64,000 nucleotides of DNA from Arenibacter certesii DSM 19833 (GTDB lineage Bacteria; Bacteroidota; Bacteroidia; Flavobacteriales; Flavobacteriaceae): contig NZ_AUCB01000022.1 in NCBI RefSeq assembly GCF_000429545.1, positions 18,937 to 82,936 of the forward strand, written 5' to 3'. Positions 27,596 to 36,962 of this stretch are shown here, one piece after another. The notes under the pieces were generated by a model. That model was not told the origin of the DNA and made no database searches. It worked only from the letters and a program-made list of their open reading frames with translations. Position 1 is the stretch's first letter. Each line of letters opens with the position of its first letter. The position numbers were made by a program, and so were the translations under genes.

Positions 27596-27630
27596 ATACA
27601 TCGAAACATTCAACTCTCGGATAGTGAATA

Positions 27631-27659
27631 AAATGGCTCCATAAAATTTGGAGCCATTT
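27631..27659. terminator. bidirectional terminator between xth and the next gene
   Basis: AAATGGCTCC pairs with GGAGCCATTT around a 9-base loop. On the minus strand TTTTATT follows. It lies 119 bases after xth and 38 bases past the stop of the convergent gene. Confidence 0.75.
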
Positions 27660-27696
27660 AGCATTCTATATATTGTAATAATACGGATTTACAGAA

Positions 27697-28092
27697 TTAT
27701 TTCTTTGCGAATTCAAAGACCATATTTTTGAATTCTTTAAAATCCATCGTGAATAGGTGGATCTGTTCGCGTAAATCAGTGTGTTTTTCAACATATTCAC
27801 CCGCAGTAATTCCCTTCTCTCCTTTAACCAACTTGGACAAATGCTTTTCATGGGCTATAATATCTTCAGTTAGGTAATGAAAAAGGCTTTTATGAACCTT
27901 ATCTAGATATTGAAGCATTTCAATTTTCTCTGAGTGAATGTGCTCTTTTTTATCCAACAAATCAGCGAAAAACCTAGATTCATCCGTCCAAAAGGCAATA
28001 ATATTCAACCAATCCTTACTTTCTTGATGCAGGATATCCAATCCCCTTCCAGAGATTGAATCGGACATTTCCTTTAAATCTGTTTTTTTCAT
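27697..28092 (-). CDS. helical cytoplasmic protein of unknown function (131 residues)
   Basis: The protein is charged and helical along its length, with no signal peptide. Several histidines (HQES, HIHSE, KVHKSLFHYL, AHEKH, EKHTDL, IHLF) are spread along helices, loosely like a hemerythrin-type metal bundle, though the family cannot be confirmed. It neighbours the site-2 protease gene on the same strand but is separated from it by about 140 bases. ATG start at 28092. Confidence 0.55.
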   Translation of the reverse strand: MKKTDLKEMSDSISGRGLDILHQESKDWLNIIAFWTDESRFFADLLDKKEHIHSEKIEMLQYLDKVHKSLFHYLTEDIIAHEKHLSKLVKGEKGITAGEYVEKHTDLREQIHLFTMDFKEFKNMVFEFAKK

Positions 28093-28235
28093 AAAAATAA
28101 CTTTAGTAAAACAATCCGATTATCCCCTTACTAGTTAACAGGAATTCAAAATTCATTAAGCCTCTATTAAATTAATAAAATTAGGCTACCCGTAAGCATA
28201 ATCTTTAGGAGAATGCTAAGATTAAAATTCACCCC

Positions 28236-29324
28236 TTAATTTAAGGAAGCCGATTTTAATAATATAAACTCACTTAAATTTACTTGATCTATCGCTCCAA
28301 TAAGCTTTTTATCTTCAATTACGGGATAAAAGCCGTGCTTTTCCCTTCCTATCATTTCCATAACTTCGGTTAGATTTGCTGCTGCATCAACGGTTTTAAA
28401 GTGTTTCTGCATAATTTCCTGTACCAATGCGCAAGGGGTTTTGGCATTCTTAATAATATCTTTATAGCATACTATTCCTACAACTTCATCTTTATCCATC
28501 ACTATAAAATCTTTTTCTGTACTAGCCAATAATAGATCTATCACCTCTTGCAGGCTATTGACCGGACTTAGTAACGTTATATTAGTTAAGGTTGCTTCCT
28601 TTACCAAATGCCCTTTTAGTAAGGAAGTCCGTTGTACCATCTGATTCTCTGCATACGCCCCAAAGAAGATAAAAAGCGCTATCAAAATCAGGAATGGATT
28701 GTAAAAAAGTCCCAGCACAAAAAATACTACAGCTAGAGTCTGCCCAATACCCGATGCAATCCTAGTAGCTTCTACACGTCCCAATCTATAAGACAATAAA
28801 GCTCTAAGTACTCGGCCTCCATCCATGGGAAAGGCGGGGATCAGATTAAACACCACCAACATTATATTAGCTATAAAAAGGTAGAGAAGAAAGTTTGACA
28901 GCGAAGGTGTATAGAGAACTTCCGTCATCTCCGTAGCACTAAGGCCTAAGTAGTATTTAAACGGAACTACTAGCGCTAGTAAGAAGGCGATAACCACGTT
29001 TACAGCCGGACCCGCAATGGCTACCAATAACTCTTGCCCTGGTTTTTCTGGCATTTTCTCTAGACTGGCAACTCCCCCAATGGGTAGTAACAGAATGTTT
29101 TTTGTCTTAATATTATATCTCTTTGCGGTGAGGGCATGACCCAATTCATGTAGCACAACACATCCGAAAAGAACTAGGATCAATGCTTCGTTAAGTAATA
29201 TTCTGGTTAAATCTGCACCAGCTTGGATCTCTATAAAGGCAACCCATACCAACAACAAGGTAAACGTCCAATGTACCTTTATCTTAATTCCGGAAACACT
29301 TCCTAAATTTAATGCACCCTTCAT
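28236..29324 (-). CDS. site-2 protease (M50) with CBS domain pair
   Basis: A 362-residue membrane metalloprotease. The zinc site HELGH is at residues 59-63 in a hydrophobic helix, and the third ligand lies in PAFPMDGG (Asp168). After five or six membrane segments the last ~120 residues hold two CBS modules (about 242-355), the layout of SpoIVFB/S2P-type proteases that cut membrane-bound regulators and sense nucleotides through CBS. It is divergent from the PAS kinase gene across 236 bases and may share a stress or low-oxygen response with it and the Usp gene further on; that link is inference. Confidence 0.9.
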   Translation of the reverse strand: MKGALNLGSVSGIKIKVHWTFTLLLVWVAFIEIQAGADLTRILLNEALILVLFGCVVLHELGHALTAKRYNIKTKNILLLPIGGVASLEKMPEKPGQELLVAIAGPAVNVVIAFLLALVVPFKYYLGLSATEMTEVLYTPSLSNFLLYLFIANIMLVVFNLIPAFPMDGGRVLRALLSYRLGRVEATRIASGIGQTLAVVFFVLGLFYNPFLILIALFIFFGAYAENQMVQRTSLLKGHLVKEATLTNITLLSPVNSLQEVIDLLLASTEKDFIVMDKDEVVGIVCYKDIIKNAKTPCALVQEIMQKHFKTVDAAANLTEVMEMIGREKHGFYPVIEDKKLIGAIDQVNLSEFILLKSASLN

Positions 29325-29560
29325 AACTAATCTGTTTTAAACCAAGGTATTTTGAAATCCGTCGATTAGCAATGATTTTTATCATAAAGAGGTCGGGGGA
29401 TGTAGAAAAGAATGTTATCTATCCAGGAAGAAGTAATGCAGGATAAGTAAAAGTCTCTACACCTCTTATGTATTGCCACCCATAGTGTCCACATATTATA
29501 GTTACATCAACTTCCAATTAACACGTCCATAACCATTGTTATTTTTTTTACATTTGGTAC

Positions 29561-31078
29561 ATGCAACTTTTTCTTTCAGACAACAGTGTTTTTAATTTAA
29601 TCTCGGAAGGTATTTCCGAGGGAATTATAGTAGTTAATAAGGAGCAGATAATTGTAGCCACTAATTCGGCCGCAGATGAAATGTTCCTTTATGATAAGTC
29701 AAAACTTATCGGTCAACCCTTGGAGACTGTTATTCCCCGAAGGTATCATCAAGGGCATGGTGCACATGTGAATAATTTTGTCGCAAAAAGCAAAAAGCGT
29801 CAAATGGGCAAAGGGCGGGATCTTCATGGGATTCGTAAGAATGGGGAAGAATTTCCTGTAGAGGTAGGGCTTAATCCATTTAAAATTGACGGTGCCACTT
29901 TCGTAATGGCTTTGGTTATTGACATAACCGAACGAAAAATAAAGGAAAAGGAACTAAGTCATTGGTTTCGAATTTTCGACGAATCGTTAAATGAGATTTA
30001 TGTATTTAATGCCCAATCATTTCTATTTGTTGATGTAAACAAAGAAGCACAACGCAATATGGGCTATTCCTTGGAGGAGTTTAAAACCATGACGCCCTAT
30101 ACTATAAAACCAGAGATCGATAGGAATCAATTTTTAAAACTGGTAGCCCCTTTGCAAAACAATGAAAAGGCTAAAATTAAGTTTGAAACTACTCACCAAA
30201 GAAAGGACGGTACTCTTTATTCGGTAGAAGTGCACCTACAGTTATCGGCTATGGGGGACACAAAGGTATTTGTGGCCATAATATTGGATATAACCGACCG
30301 GAACAATTATACCGAAAGGCTAGAGCGCAAGGTAGAAGAGCGTACCATACAACTTACAGATGCATTGGCCAAGGAAAGGGAACTAAATGAACTTAAAACC
30401 CGATTTTTATCCTTGGTTTCCCACGAGTTTAAAACTCCTTTAAGTAGTATACTAACCTCTATTACCCTTCTGGGTAAATACACACAAACAGAACAGCAAG
30501 ATAAACGGGATAAGCATGTGACCACTATTCGAAGTAAAGTTAAGTACCTAGATGCTATTCTAAACGACTTCTTGTCTGTAGAAAGATTGGACTCAGGCAA
30601 TACAAATTATAAGTTAGAAACTTTTCCATTGAGCAAAGTGATTAATGAGGTGGTTTATGATGCCAATATGTTGCTGAAAATTGGACAAAAAATTAATTAC
30701 CCTGAGGACATAGACGATCTTATAATTGAATTTGATCCCAAAACCCTAGAGTTGGCGTTATCCAATCTTGTAAACAATGCTATAAAATATTCTCCTGAAA
30801 ATGCGACTATAGACCTGAACATTAAGCATGTAGACACAAACATTGTTATCAATGTACTGGATGAAGGCATAGGAATTCCCGTGGAGGAACAGAAACATAT
30901 TTTTAATCGCTATTTTAGGGCAGAGAATGCCCTATTGACACAAGGTACAGGAATTGGACTCAACATTGCAAAACAACATTTAGAAAATTTAGGAGGAACG
31001 CTGGAGTTTTCCAGCGAAGAAAATAAAGGTTCCAATTTTACCATTATAATCCCCATATCACCTATAAACAACATCTAA
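29561..31078 (+). CDS. PAS-domain sensor histidine kinase
   Basis: A 505-residue soluble kinase. Two PAS domains (about 8-125 and 133-248, each ending in an IDITER / LDITDR strand) are followed by a short coiled coil (~250-278), a HisKA domain with the phospho-acceptor His288 in SLVSHEFKTPLSS, and HATPase with NLVNNAIKYSP, DEGIGIP and GTGIGLNIAK. No transmembrane helix, so it senses an intracellular signal, perhaps through a PAS cofactor. Its stop overlaps the start of the REC-Crp regulator by one base, a translationally coupled pair. Confidence 0.92.
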   Translation: MQLFLSDNSVFNLISEGISEGIIVVNKEQIIVATNSAADEMFLYDKSKLIGQPLETVIPRRYHQGHGAHVNNFVAKSKKRQMGKGRDLHGIRKNGEEFPVEVGLNPFKIDGATFVMALVIDITERKIKEKELSHWFRIFDESLNEIYVFNAQSFLFVDVNKEAQRNMGYSLEEFKTMTPYTIKPEIDRNQFLKLVAPLQNNEKAKIKFETTHQRKDGTLYSVEVHLQLSAMGDTKVFVAIILDITDRNNYTERLERKVEERTIQLTDALAKERELNELKTRFLSLVSHEFKTPLSSILTSITLLGKYTQTEQQDKRDKHVTTIRSKVKYLDAILNDFLSVERLDSGNTNYKLETFPLSKVINEVVYDANMLLKIGQKINYPEDIDDLIIEFDPKTLELALSNLVNNAIKYSPENATIDLNIKHVDTNIVINVLDEGIGIPVEEQKHIFNRYFRAENALLTQGTGIGLNIAKQHLENLGGTLEFSSEENKGSNFTIIIPISPINNI

Positions 31079-32130
31079 TGAAAACAATTTTATTAATAGA
31101 AGACGACAAGGCCTTACGTGAAAATACCGAGGAGTTATTAATGCTAGCAGATTATTCCGTAATCACAGCATATAATGGAAGAGTAGGGATTACAATGGCC
31201 AAGGAACACCTTCCTGACATAGTTGTTTGTGATATTATGATGCCGGAAATTGATGGTTATGGGGTGCTACGGGAACTGTCGTCTGATGAAAAAACCAAAC
31301 AAATACCTTTTATTTTTCTATCGGCAAAAACCGAGAACAAGGAAATACGCAAAGGAATGGCCTTAGGTGCGGACGATTATTTAACTAAGCCATTTGAGGA
31401 GGAGGATCTGATAAACGCCATAGAAAGTCGTTTAGCCAAAGTAAAACTATTACAACGTTCCTCACGATCTGTGGCTCAGGCTGATGAGGATATCAACAAT
31501 CAATTGAGAACCTTGCCTCAATTAAGACAGTTTTTTCAAGATAATGGGGAGTTGATCACATTTGATCAAAGTGATATTATATACGAGGAAGGTGATCGGT
31601 CTAATCTGATTTATCTAATAACTAAGGGGCTAGTGAAATGTCATAGCATGGATGAGGAAGGAAAGGAACTTATTACCTCCCTTAATAAGAGCGATGATTT
31701 TTTAGGCTTTACCTCCTTTTTGAATAATGTCCCTTATATGGAATCGGCCACTGCATTAGAAAAAACAGAAATGGTAGGTATTCCCAAAACGGACCTCCAA
31801 GAACTCTTGGAAAACAATAAAGAAATTTCGCTACAATTAGTAGAGCTCCTAACAGGAAACATTAGTGATATTAAGGCACAGCTACTGCAAATGGCCTACA
31901 GTTCGGTGCGCAAAAAAACCGCCCAAACCCTTCTTCAGTTCGCTGAAATTATGGACAAAAGAACGGGAGATGATATTAAAATATCTCGCAACGATCTAGC
32001 AAGTGTGGCTGGTATAGCCACCGAAAGCCTAATAAGAACACTTTCTGGCTTTAAAAAAGAGGGACTAATTGCAATTGAGGGACGCAATATCAGAATAAAA
32101 GAATTAAAGGCATTGCAGTTTATTAATTAG
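31078..32130 (+). CDS. response regulator with Crp-type cNMP-binding and HTH domains
   Basis: A 350-residue fusion. REC domain first (acidic pocket IEDD, phospho-acceptor Asp52 in VVCDIMMPEIDG, Lys in FLSAKTE). A cNMP-binding beta barrel follows (about 145-255, IYEEGDRSNLIYLITKGLVKCH and a DFLGF loop), then a Crp winged helix (SRNDLASVAGIATESLIRTLSGFKKEGLI, recognition helix near 315-330). It should be switched by phosphorylation from the overlapping kinase, with the Crp fold as DNA-binding output. It lacks an obvious FNR Cys cluster. Confidence 0.92.
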   Translation: MKTILLIEDDKALRENTEELLMLADYSVITAYNGRVGITMAKEHLPDIVVCDIMMPEIDGYGVLRELSSDEKTKQIPFIFLSAKTENKEIRKGMALGADDYLTKPFEEEDLINAIESRLAKVKLLQRSSRSVAQADEDINNQLRTLPQLRQFFQDNGELITFDQSDIIYEEGDRSNLIYLITKGLVKCHSMDEEGKELITSLNKSDDFLGFTSFLNNVPYMESATALEKTEMVGIPKTDLQELLENNKEISLQLVELLTGNISDIKAQLLQMAYSSVRKKTAQTLLQFAEIMDKRTGDDIKISRNDLASVAGIATESLIRTLSGFKKEGLIAIEGRNIRIKELKALQFIN

Positions 32131-32224
32131 CAATTTGGCTCTAAATAAAAAAGGTTAATAGTGTGAGGAATGTCATATTTCAATAGTTTTCATAAGCCTA
32201 CTTTTGTCTAGAAGTTTGTTTACA

Positions 32225-33061
32225 ATGAAGAATATTTTAATTCCTACCGACCTTTCTCAAAATTCATGCAATGCATTGGCGTACACCATAAAACTGTTTG
32301 GTGATAATCCAGTAAATTTTTATGTAGTATATGTTGATAATTTAGCCCCGTCTGAGGTAGTTGGTAATACAATTATTCTGCCCGCAAAAAAACAGTTGGA
32401 ATACTCAGGGACAAAGGAAAAACTTAAAGCGTTTATGGTGCGTGTTGCTGGTTTGTCCACTTTTCCAGGTCATCAGTTTATAGCTATGCATTTCATTGGT
32501 AACAGAATTTCCAATCTAAGGAAAATCGTTGCCGAAAAAAAAATAGATTTCATTGCTCTTGGGATTGAAAATTGCTCAACAGTAAAGTCCTCGGACATAG
32601 GAAATAATACTTGGGAAATAATTACAAAAATCGCCTGTAACACACTAATTATTCCTGAAAACGCTCTAATTACCTTTCCTAAACAAATTATTTTCCCTAC
32701 AAATTACCATATATTCTTCTCCCACAAGATCTTACAATCCTTTACGGAGATTTTAGAGCTATCTAAATCCAAATTACAAGTGCTAAACATTCTCAGTAGT
32801 AAAATTAAACCCACAAGTGACCAGGAAAATAATAGAATTTATTTTGAGGACTATTTGGAAGAATCATACCAAAATGGATACTTCCTTCATACTACACACA
32901 AAAGCGATGTATGCACGGCCATAGAAAGATACCTAACTAACCACGATGCGGATATGGTAGTTTTAGTGGCTAGAAACCTAAATTTTATGCACAAGCTGTT
33001 TTTTCACACCACACCTTTACAACTTCTCCATCCCCTTCCTATATTGGTCTTACATGAGTAA
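32225..33061 (+). CDS. universal stress protein (UspA-family)
   Basis: The frame is open from 32204 with a TTG start, but the ATG at 32225 begins the usual MKNILIPTDLS opening, giving 278 residues. This is a tandem Usp: first half residues 1-~145, second half from IIFPTNYHIFF with a degenerate nucleotide loop, ending VVLVARN...LPILVLHE. Usp proteins bind ATP or AMP and act in stress survival. Located after the REC-Crp gene on the same strand, so possibly a target or partner of that system. Confidence 0.82.
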   Translation: MKNILIPTDLSQNSCNALAYTIKLFGDNPVNFYVVYVDNLAPSEVVGNTIILPAKKQLEYSGTKEKLKAFMVRVAGLSTFPGHQFIAMHFIGNRISNLRKIVAEKKIDFIALGIENCSTVKSSDIGNNTWEIITKIACNTLIIPENALITFPKQIIFPTNYHIFFSHKILQSFTEILELSKSKLQVLNILSSKIKPTSDQENNRIYFEDYLEESYQNGYFLHTTHKSDVCTAIERYLTNHDADMVVLVARNLNFMHKLFFHTTPLQLLHPLPILVLHE

Positions 33062-33079
33062 TGGGTACAAAACCCATTA
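33059..33079 (+). terminator. hairpin after the Usp gene
   Basis: TAATGGGT pairs with ACCCATTA around a 5-base loop and overlaps the Usp stop codon. T content after it is modest (TTGTG). Confidence 0.6.
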
Positions 33080-33113
33080 TTGTGCTAATGAATGGAATAG
33101 TAATAAAACAACA

Positions 33114-33143
33114 GATCCCCATAAAATTTAATTTATGGGGATC
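33114..33143 (-). terminator. terminator of hxlBA
   Basis: GATCCCCATAAA pairs with TTTATGGGGATC around a 6-base loop. On the minus strand TGTTGTTTTATT follows, 40 bases after the hxlA stop. Confidence 0.75.
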
Positions 33144-33182
33144 TATATACCAAGTATAAAAGTGCTTAAACCTTATAACTAC

Positions 33183-33812
33183 TTATGCGTTCAAAATTTC
33201 CTTTAATGCTTTTGCCGCTTCAGCAGGATTTTCTGCTCCGTAGATAGCCGCACCAGCAACAGCTACAACAACTCCAGACTGTTTTACAGCAGCGATGCTG
33301 TTCATGTTAACCCCACCTGCTATAGAGACAGGAACTCCTGCTCTAGCAGCTTCGTCAATCAATACCTGAATAGAGTATCCTTCTTCAGCTTGCTCATCCA
33401 AACCAGCATGTAATTCAACAAACGCAGCACCTAAAGCGATTGCTTCTTTAGCACGTTTAACTCTATCTTTAACACCTATGGTATCTACAACAACTCCTTT
33501 ACCGTGTTCTTTTGCTGCTTTAACTGCACCAGCGATGGTAGAATCTCCTGTAGTTCCCAAAATGGTAACATAATCAGCTCCTGCACCAAAAGCCATATTA
33601 GCTTCTAATTCCCCTGCATCAGCAGTTTTAAAATCAGCTAAAACTAACTTATCTGGAAAAGCATCTTTCATCTTTCTAATTCCAGACAAACCTTCACTTT
33701 TAATAAGTGGTGTTCCTAATTCAATAATGTCTATGTACGGAGCCACTTTTTTTGCCAAAGCAATTGCGTCCTCTATTTTCAATAAATCGATTGCTACTTG
33801 TAATTTCGCCAT
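33183..33812 (-). CDS. hxlA: 3-hexulose-6-phosphate synthase
   Basis: A 209-residue orotidine-phosphate-decarboxylase-superfamily barrel: it condenses formaldehyde with ribulose 5-phosphate to hexulose 6-phosphate. The N-terminus MAKLQVAIDLLKIEDAI and the ADFKTADAGE block (Asp60, Lys62, Asp65, the D-x-K-x-x-D signature) are diagnostic, with ELGTPLIKSEG and IAGGVNMNSI further matching the family. It is followed by a terminator and preceded by hxlB on the same strand, 50 bases apart. This is the first step of the ribulose monophosphate pathway. Confidence 0.95.
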   Translation of the reverse strand: MAKLQVAIDLLKIEDAIALAKKVAPYIDIIELGTPLIKSEGLSGIRKMKDAFPDKLVLADFKTADAGELEANMAFGAGADYVTILGTTGDSTIAGAVKAAKEHGKGVVVDTIGVKDRVKRAKEAIALGAAFVELHAGLDEQAEEGYSIQVLIDEAARAGVPVSIAGGVNMNSIAAVKQSGVVVAVAGAAIYGAENPAEAAKALKEILNA

Positions 33813-33861
33813 ACTATTCTAATTTTAAATGTATTGTTTATTTAATTTAATTCTCTAATGA

Positions 33862-34455
33862 TTATTCCATATTGGCATGTCGCTTCCATAATTCAGAAGC
33901 TGTACTACCCTCCATATCCCATAAGGTCTGTATAAGTGCATCAAAGCTCAATAAGAGGGATTGTTCAAAAAGACTACCGGCATATTGTTTAGAAATAGCT
34001 TCGTCTCTTTCCTGTTTTTGTGCTGCGGGTATGGTAACGGTATAGTCTGCCAATGTTGCCAAAGGAGATAATGCATCCGTTGTAAAACATACCACGCTAG
34101 CCCCTGCTTTCTTCGCCGTTTCCGCAGCTCTTACTATTCCGCCTGTTGTACCAGATCCAGATCCTGCGATTAACAAATCACCTTCATTGATAGCTGGAGT
34201 GGTAGTTTCACCAACAACATATACTTTGTAGCCCAAATGCATTAAACGCATAGCCGAAGCTTTCATCATAAGTCCTGTTCTACCAGCTCCCATTAAAAAA
34301 ATATATTTGGCATTATTAATGGCTGGTATTAAAGCTGCAATTTCATCAGATTTAATATTAGAAGTTAGTTTTTGATGCTCATCCAAGATGGTCTGCATAG
34401 CTGACGCTACTAATTGTGTTTCTTTTGATGTCTCTACTGTCCTTGTGTTTTCCAT
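33862..34455 (-). CDS. hxlB: 6-phospho-3-hexuloisomerase
   Basis: A SIS-fold isomerase that converts hexulose 6-phosphate to fructose 6-phosphate. SIS motifs include YIFLMGAGRTGLMMKASAMRL and LIAGSGSGTTGGIV with serines that bind the phosphate, and a C-terminal ASELWKRHANME. The open frame extends to an ATG at 34569, but the ATG at 34455 gives 197 residues, the family length, and a -7 promoter box (TATCTTTG at 34497-34504) lies inside the longer version. It precedes hxlA and is divergent from an AraC regulator. Confidence 0.92.
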   Translation of the reverse strand: MENTRTVETSKETQLVASAMQTILDEHQKLTSNIKSDEIAALIPAINNAKYIFLMGAGRTGLMMKASAMRLMHLGYKVYVVGETTTPAINEGDLLIAGSGSGTTGGIVRAAETAKKAGASVVCFTTDALSPLATLADYTVTIPAAQKQERDEAISKQYAGSLFEQSLLLSFDALIQTLWDMEGSTASELWKRHANME

Positions 34456-34496
34456 AACTTTCAATTTGAAATCTTTATGACCTTCCAACTGCGATG

Positions 34497-34504
34497 CAAA
34501 GATA
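34497..34504 (-). promoter_or_regulatory. promoter -7 box for hxlBA
   Basis: On the minus strand the octamer TATCTTTG matches the Bacteroidota -7 consensus TAnnTTTG exactly, 41 bases upstream of the hxlB ATG. A TTG lies about 27 bases upstream, longer than the usual 19-21, so the -33 element is uncertain. It supports the shorter hxlB start. Confidence 0.5.
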
Positions 34505-34681
34505 CCGCTCACTCCCCCCCTTTGAGTTACACAATTTGATAGTTGTGTAGTACTATTTGCCCATTTCACAAAAAGTGATGGTATTATTCTCTATTTTTGT
34601 GGTACATTTTGGAAATCGTGTCCTTATTGGTCCTTTTGTACCAGAACAACGACTCCTGTTTTTCAGTTAAAAACGGCTACT

Positions 34682-35524
34682 ATGCTTAGCGATCAGGTTT
34701 TATATATTAAAAATTTAGGCAATTGTCCACCTGCGTATTTAAATGATCCTGCTAGAAAGGATTTTTATGAAATTGTATGGCTGCGTAACGAAGATGCCCT
34801 TCATGTTCCCCAACACGATTTTCAAACCTTAAAAGGAGATTGGATTTATTTGATACCTCCCTATCGGGTACATCAATTAAATAAGGCCGGCAAAAACGGA
34901 GTCCTCATATCCTTTAAGCAAGACTTATTAGAAGGGGATCTAAAAGAGTTTTTATTGGATGTATTCCGAATGTTTAATATCCAAGGTGAGTTTTCCTGTC
35001 TTCAAGTAAATGAAAAGACCTCTAAAGGATTGGAAGATGTATATCAATTATTAGAAGAGGAATACCAAAAAGAAACTGTCAGTTTTATTATGGTTAAAGC
35101 GCTTTTAAAAGTGTTTTTATTGAAGTTGATACAGTTAAAGGAACAGCACTTTACCTTACAGGACCTCAATGAAAAGCGAGTGTACGAGTTTATGATGTTA
35201 CTGGAAGACAATTATTTAGAACAACGAAATGCCGACTTTTATGCCGAAAAACTGGGTCTTAGTGCTAAACGCCTGAACCAAATATTAAAAGAAAAGTTAG
35301 CTAAAACAGCCGTACAAATAATTCACGACCGTTTAATACAGGAGGCTAAACGACAGATTTTACATTCGGAAAATACCATTAGGGAAATTGCCTATAATCT
35401 AGATTTTAAAGATCACTCCTATTTTAGTCGATTTTTTAAACTGCATGCAGGTCAGACGCCACTAGATTTTCAAAATAAGGTGAGGGAACATGTCCAATCC
35501 CACGATAATACCTTATATAGTTAA
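34682..35524 (+). CDS. AraC-family transcriptional regulator
   Basis: A 280-residue regulator with an N-terminal cupin-like sensing half (residues ~20-120, YEIVWLRNEDALHVPQHDF) and a C-terminal AraC HTH pair: first helix-turn-helix around NADFYAEKLGLSAKRLNQILKE, second with TIREIAYNLDFKDHSYFSRFFK, the standard AraC signature. It is divergent from hxlBA across 226 bases and is the natural candidate regulator of formaldehyde fixation, as with HxlR in other bacteria, though it belongs to a different family. The inducer is unknown. Confidence 0.88.
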   Translation: MLSDQVLYIKNLGNCPPAYLNDPARKDFYEIVWLRNEDALHVPQHDFQTLKGDWIYLIPPYRVHQLNKAGKNGVLISFKQDLLEGDLKEFLLDVFRMFNIQGEFSCLQVNEKTSKGLEDVYQLLEEEYQKETVSFIMVKALLKVFLLKLIQLKEQHFTLQDLNEKRVYEFMMLLEDNYLEQRNADFYAEKLGLSAKRLNQILKEKLAKTAVQIIHDRLIQEAKRQILHSENTIREIAYNLDFKDHSYFSRFFKLHAGQTPLDFQNKVREHVQSHDNTLYS

Positions 35525-35808
35525 TGTCTTAGTTTTAATATAGAAAAATTGCAAACAGACAAATAAAATAGCCCTCTCAAAAGTATCATTATATGTTGGA
35601 ATATTTCCACTAGATGATAAACTGTAATCCTTGTTCTTTTCGAACAAATAATTTTTTGTCTTTTAGATAATGAAATGCTGAATAGCCGGGGAATTTACGT
35701 TTTTTAGCCTTTGTATCAATATTACCTTTATTTGAATTAATACTTCTTCTAAATTCTATTTAATTTTAAATCATTGGATGATAATGGTTATCACCCATAA
35801 AATATAAA

Positions 35809-36120
35809 ATGAAAAATATGCAAATAGTATTCGAATATCACGATGTTTCTACGAGCAAACGCTTGGAACAATTGGCAAAAGAAAAACTAGATAAATTAGG
35901 CGCAAAATATGATATGGTTATCAGGGCCGATGTTTTCTTTAAAGAAGAAAATACCACGTCAGATGAAACTGGTAAAATCTGTAACATTAGATTAAGCTTG
36001 CCTGGCCCCCGACTTTTTGCTGAAGCTAGTCATGATGATTTTGAAAGTTCCATAGCTGAGTCCGTTAACGATCTTGAGCGGCAACTGAGAAAACGAAAAG
36101 AAAAAATGAAAGACTATTAG
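35809..36120 (+). CDS. hpf: HPF/RaiA-family ribosome hibernation factor
   Basis: A 103-residue short-form protein of the ribosome-associated inhibitor family, matching the S30AE domain: a beta-strand start (MQIVFEYHDVSTSKRLEQLAKEKLDKL), a central KICNIRLSLPGPRLFAEASHDDFESSI segment and a basic C-terminal helix (LERQLRKRKEKMKDY). It silences or pairs ribosomes in stationary phase. Single gene beside DUF421 and other stress genes. Confidence 0.9.
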   Translation: MKNMQIVFEYHDVSTSKRLEQLAKEKLDKLGAKYDMVIRADVFFKEENTTSDETGKICNIRLSLPGPRLFAEASHDDFESSIAESVNDLERQLRKRKEKMKDY

Positions 36121-36281
36121 GTCACTTATAATAATAAGATGCCAGATTATTAAATAGCTATTTAAGTACTGTATACAGTTACAAGAACCTGAATTACTTG
36201 CAGCGTAATCTCTGGTGTTTTGTTAAACAGCGCTAATAGCAACTCCACTAATATTCAGAATAAGAATACGACTATTTTAAC

Positions 36282-36806
36282 ATGAAAGATTGGATTGCTA
36301 CTGAAGGGCAGGCCATCCTCAATGTTTTTATCTCTACGGTGCTTATCTTTTCCATATTAATACTATGGGTAAGAGTATCGGGACTTAGATCCTTTGCTAA
36401 AATTTCGAGTATAGACTTTGCCTCTACAATAGCCATTGGCTCTGTGTTGGCAAGCACCGTACTTAGTGCCGATCCATCTATTATAAAAAGTGGAATGGCT
36501 ATTGGTTTTATACTAGGCTTCCAAACATTATTCTCTAAACTTACTTTAAAATTTAATTGGTTCAATACCTTGGCTAGTAATAGCCCCATGCTTCTTATGG
36601 ATAAAGAAAACATTTTATATGACAATCTTTATTCCAATAATTTAAGTGAAGAAGATCTCTACGCTAAACTTAGAGAAGTCAATGTACTTCAGCTTTCTGA
36701 AATAAAAGCAGTTATATTGGAAACCACGGGAGATATCACTGTACTCCATGGATCGGTAGAAAAAGAAATTGACGTCTTGCTTTTGAAAGGGGTTAGGAGT
36801 AAATAA
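36282..36806 (+). CDS. DUF421 (YetF-like) membrane protein
   Basis: A 174-residue protein with a hydrophobic N-terminal part of about three helices (residues ~10-30, 45-60, 66-84) containing RVSGLRSFAKISSIDFASTIAIGSVLAS, the DUF421 signature (R-x-x-GLRSFAK then ID/FA-x-T-I-A-I-G-S). The C-terminal half is a soluble YetF-type domain. Function is uncertain; members are linked to spore or envelope stress in Bacillus. Neighbours are hpf and yqaE, a small stress-linked group. Confidence 0.85.
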   Translation: MKDWIATEGQAILNVFISTVLIFSILILWVRVSGLRSFAKISSIDFASTIAIGSVLASTVLSADPSIIKSGMAIGFILGFQTLFSKLTLKFNWFNTLASNSPMLLMDKENILYDNLYSNNLSEEDLYAKLREVNVLQLSEIKAVILETTGDITVLHGSVEKEIDVLLLKGVRSK

Positions 36807-36962
36807 CTATTCATAATTAGAGAATTCCTGACTTGTTAACAGGAGGTTATATTAGAAGTTTATAGTAACGATTAGTTATCTCAAAATTAAAAGCGAACTA
36901 GTATTTTCACTATTTTTTAAACATATCATAAGTCATACTTATTAAAATTGTCAGCTAAAAAA

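Noticed and set aside
29549..29556. TACATTTG box ahead of the PAS kinase
   Set aside because: It sits only four bases before the ATG and the nearest TTG is 10 bases upstream, so the spacing does not fit a promoter.
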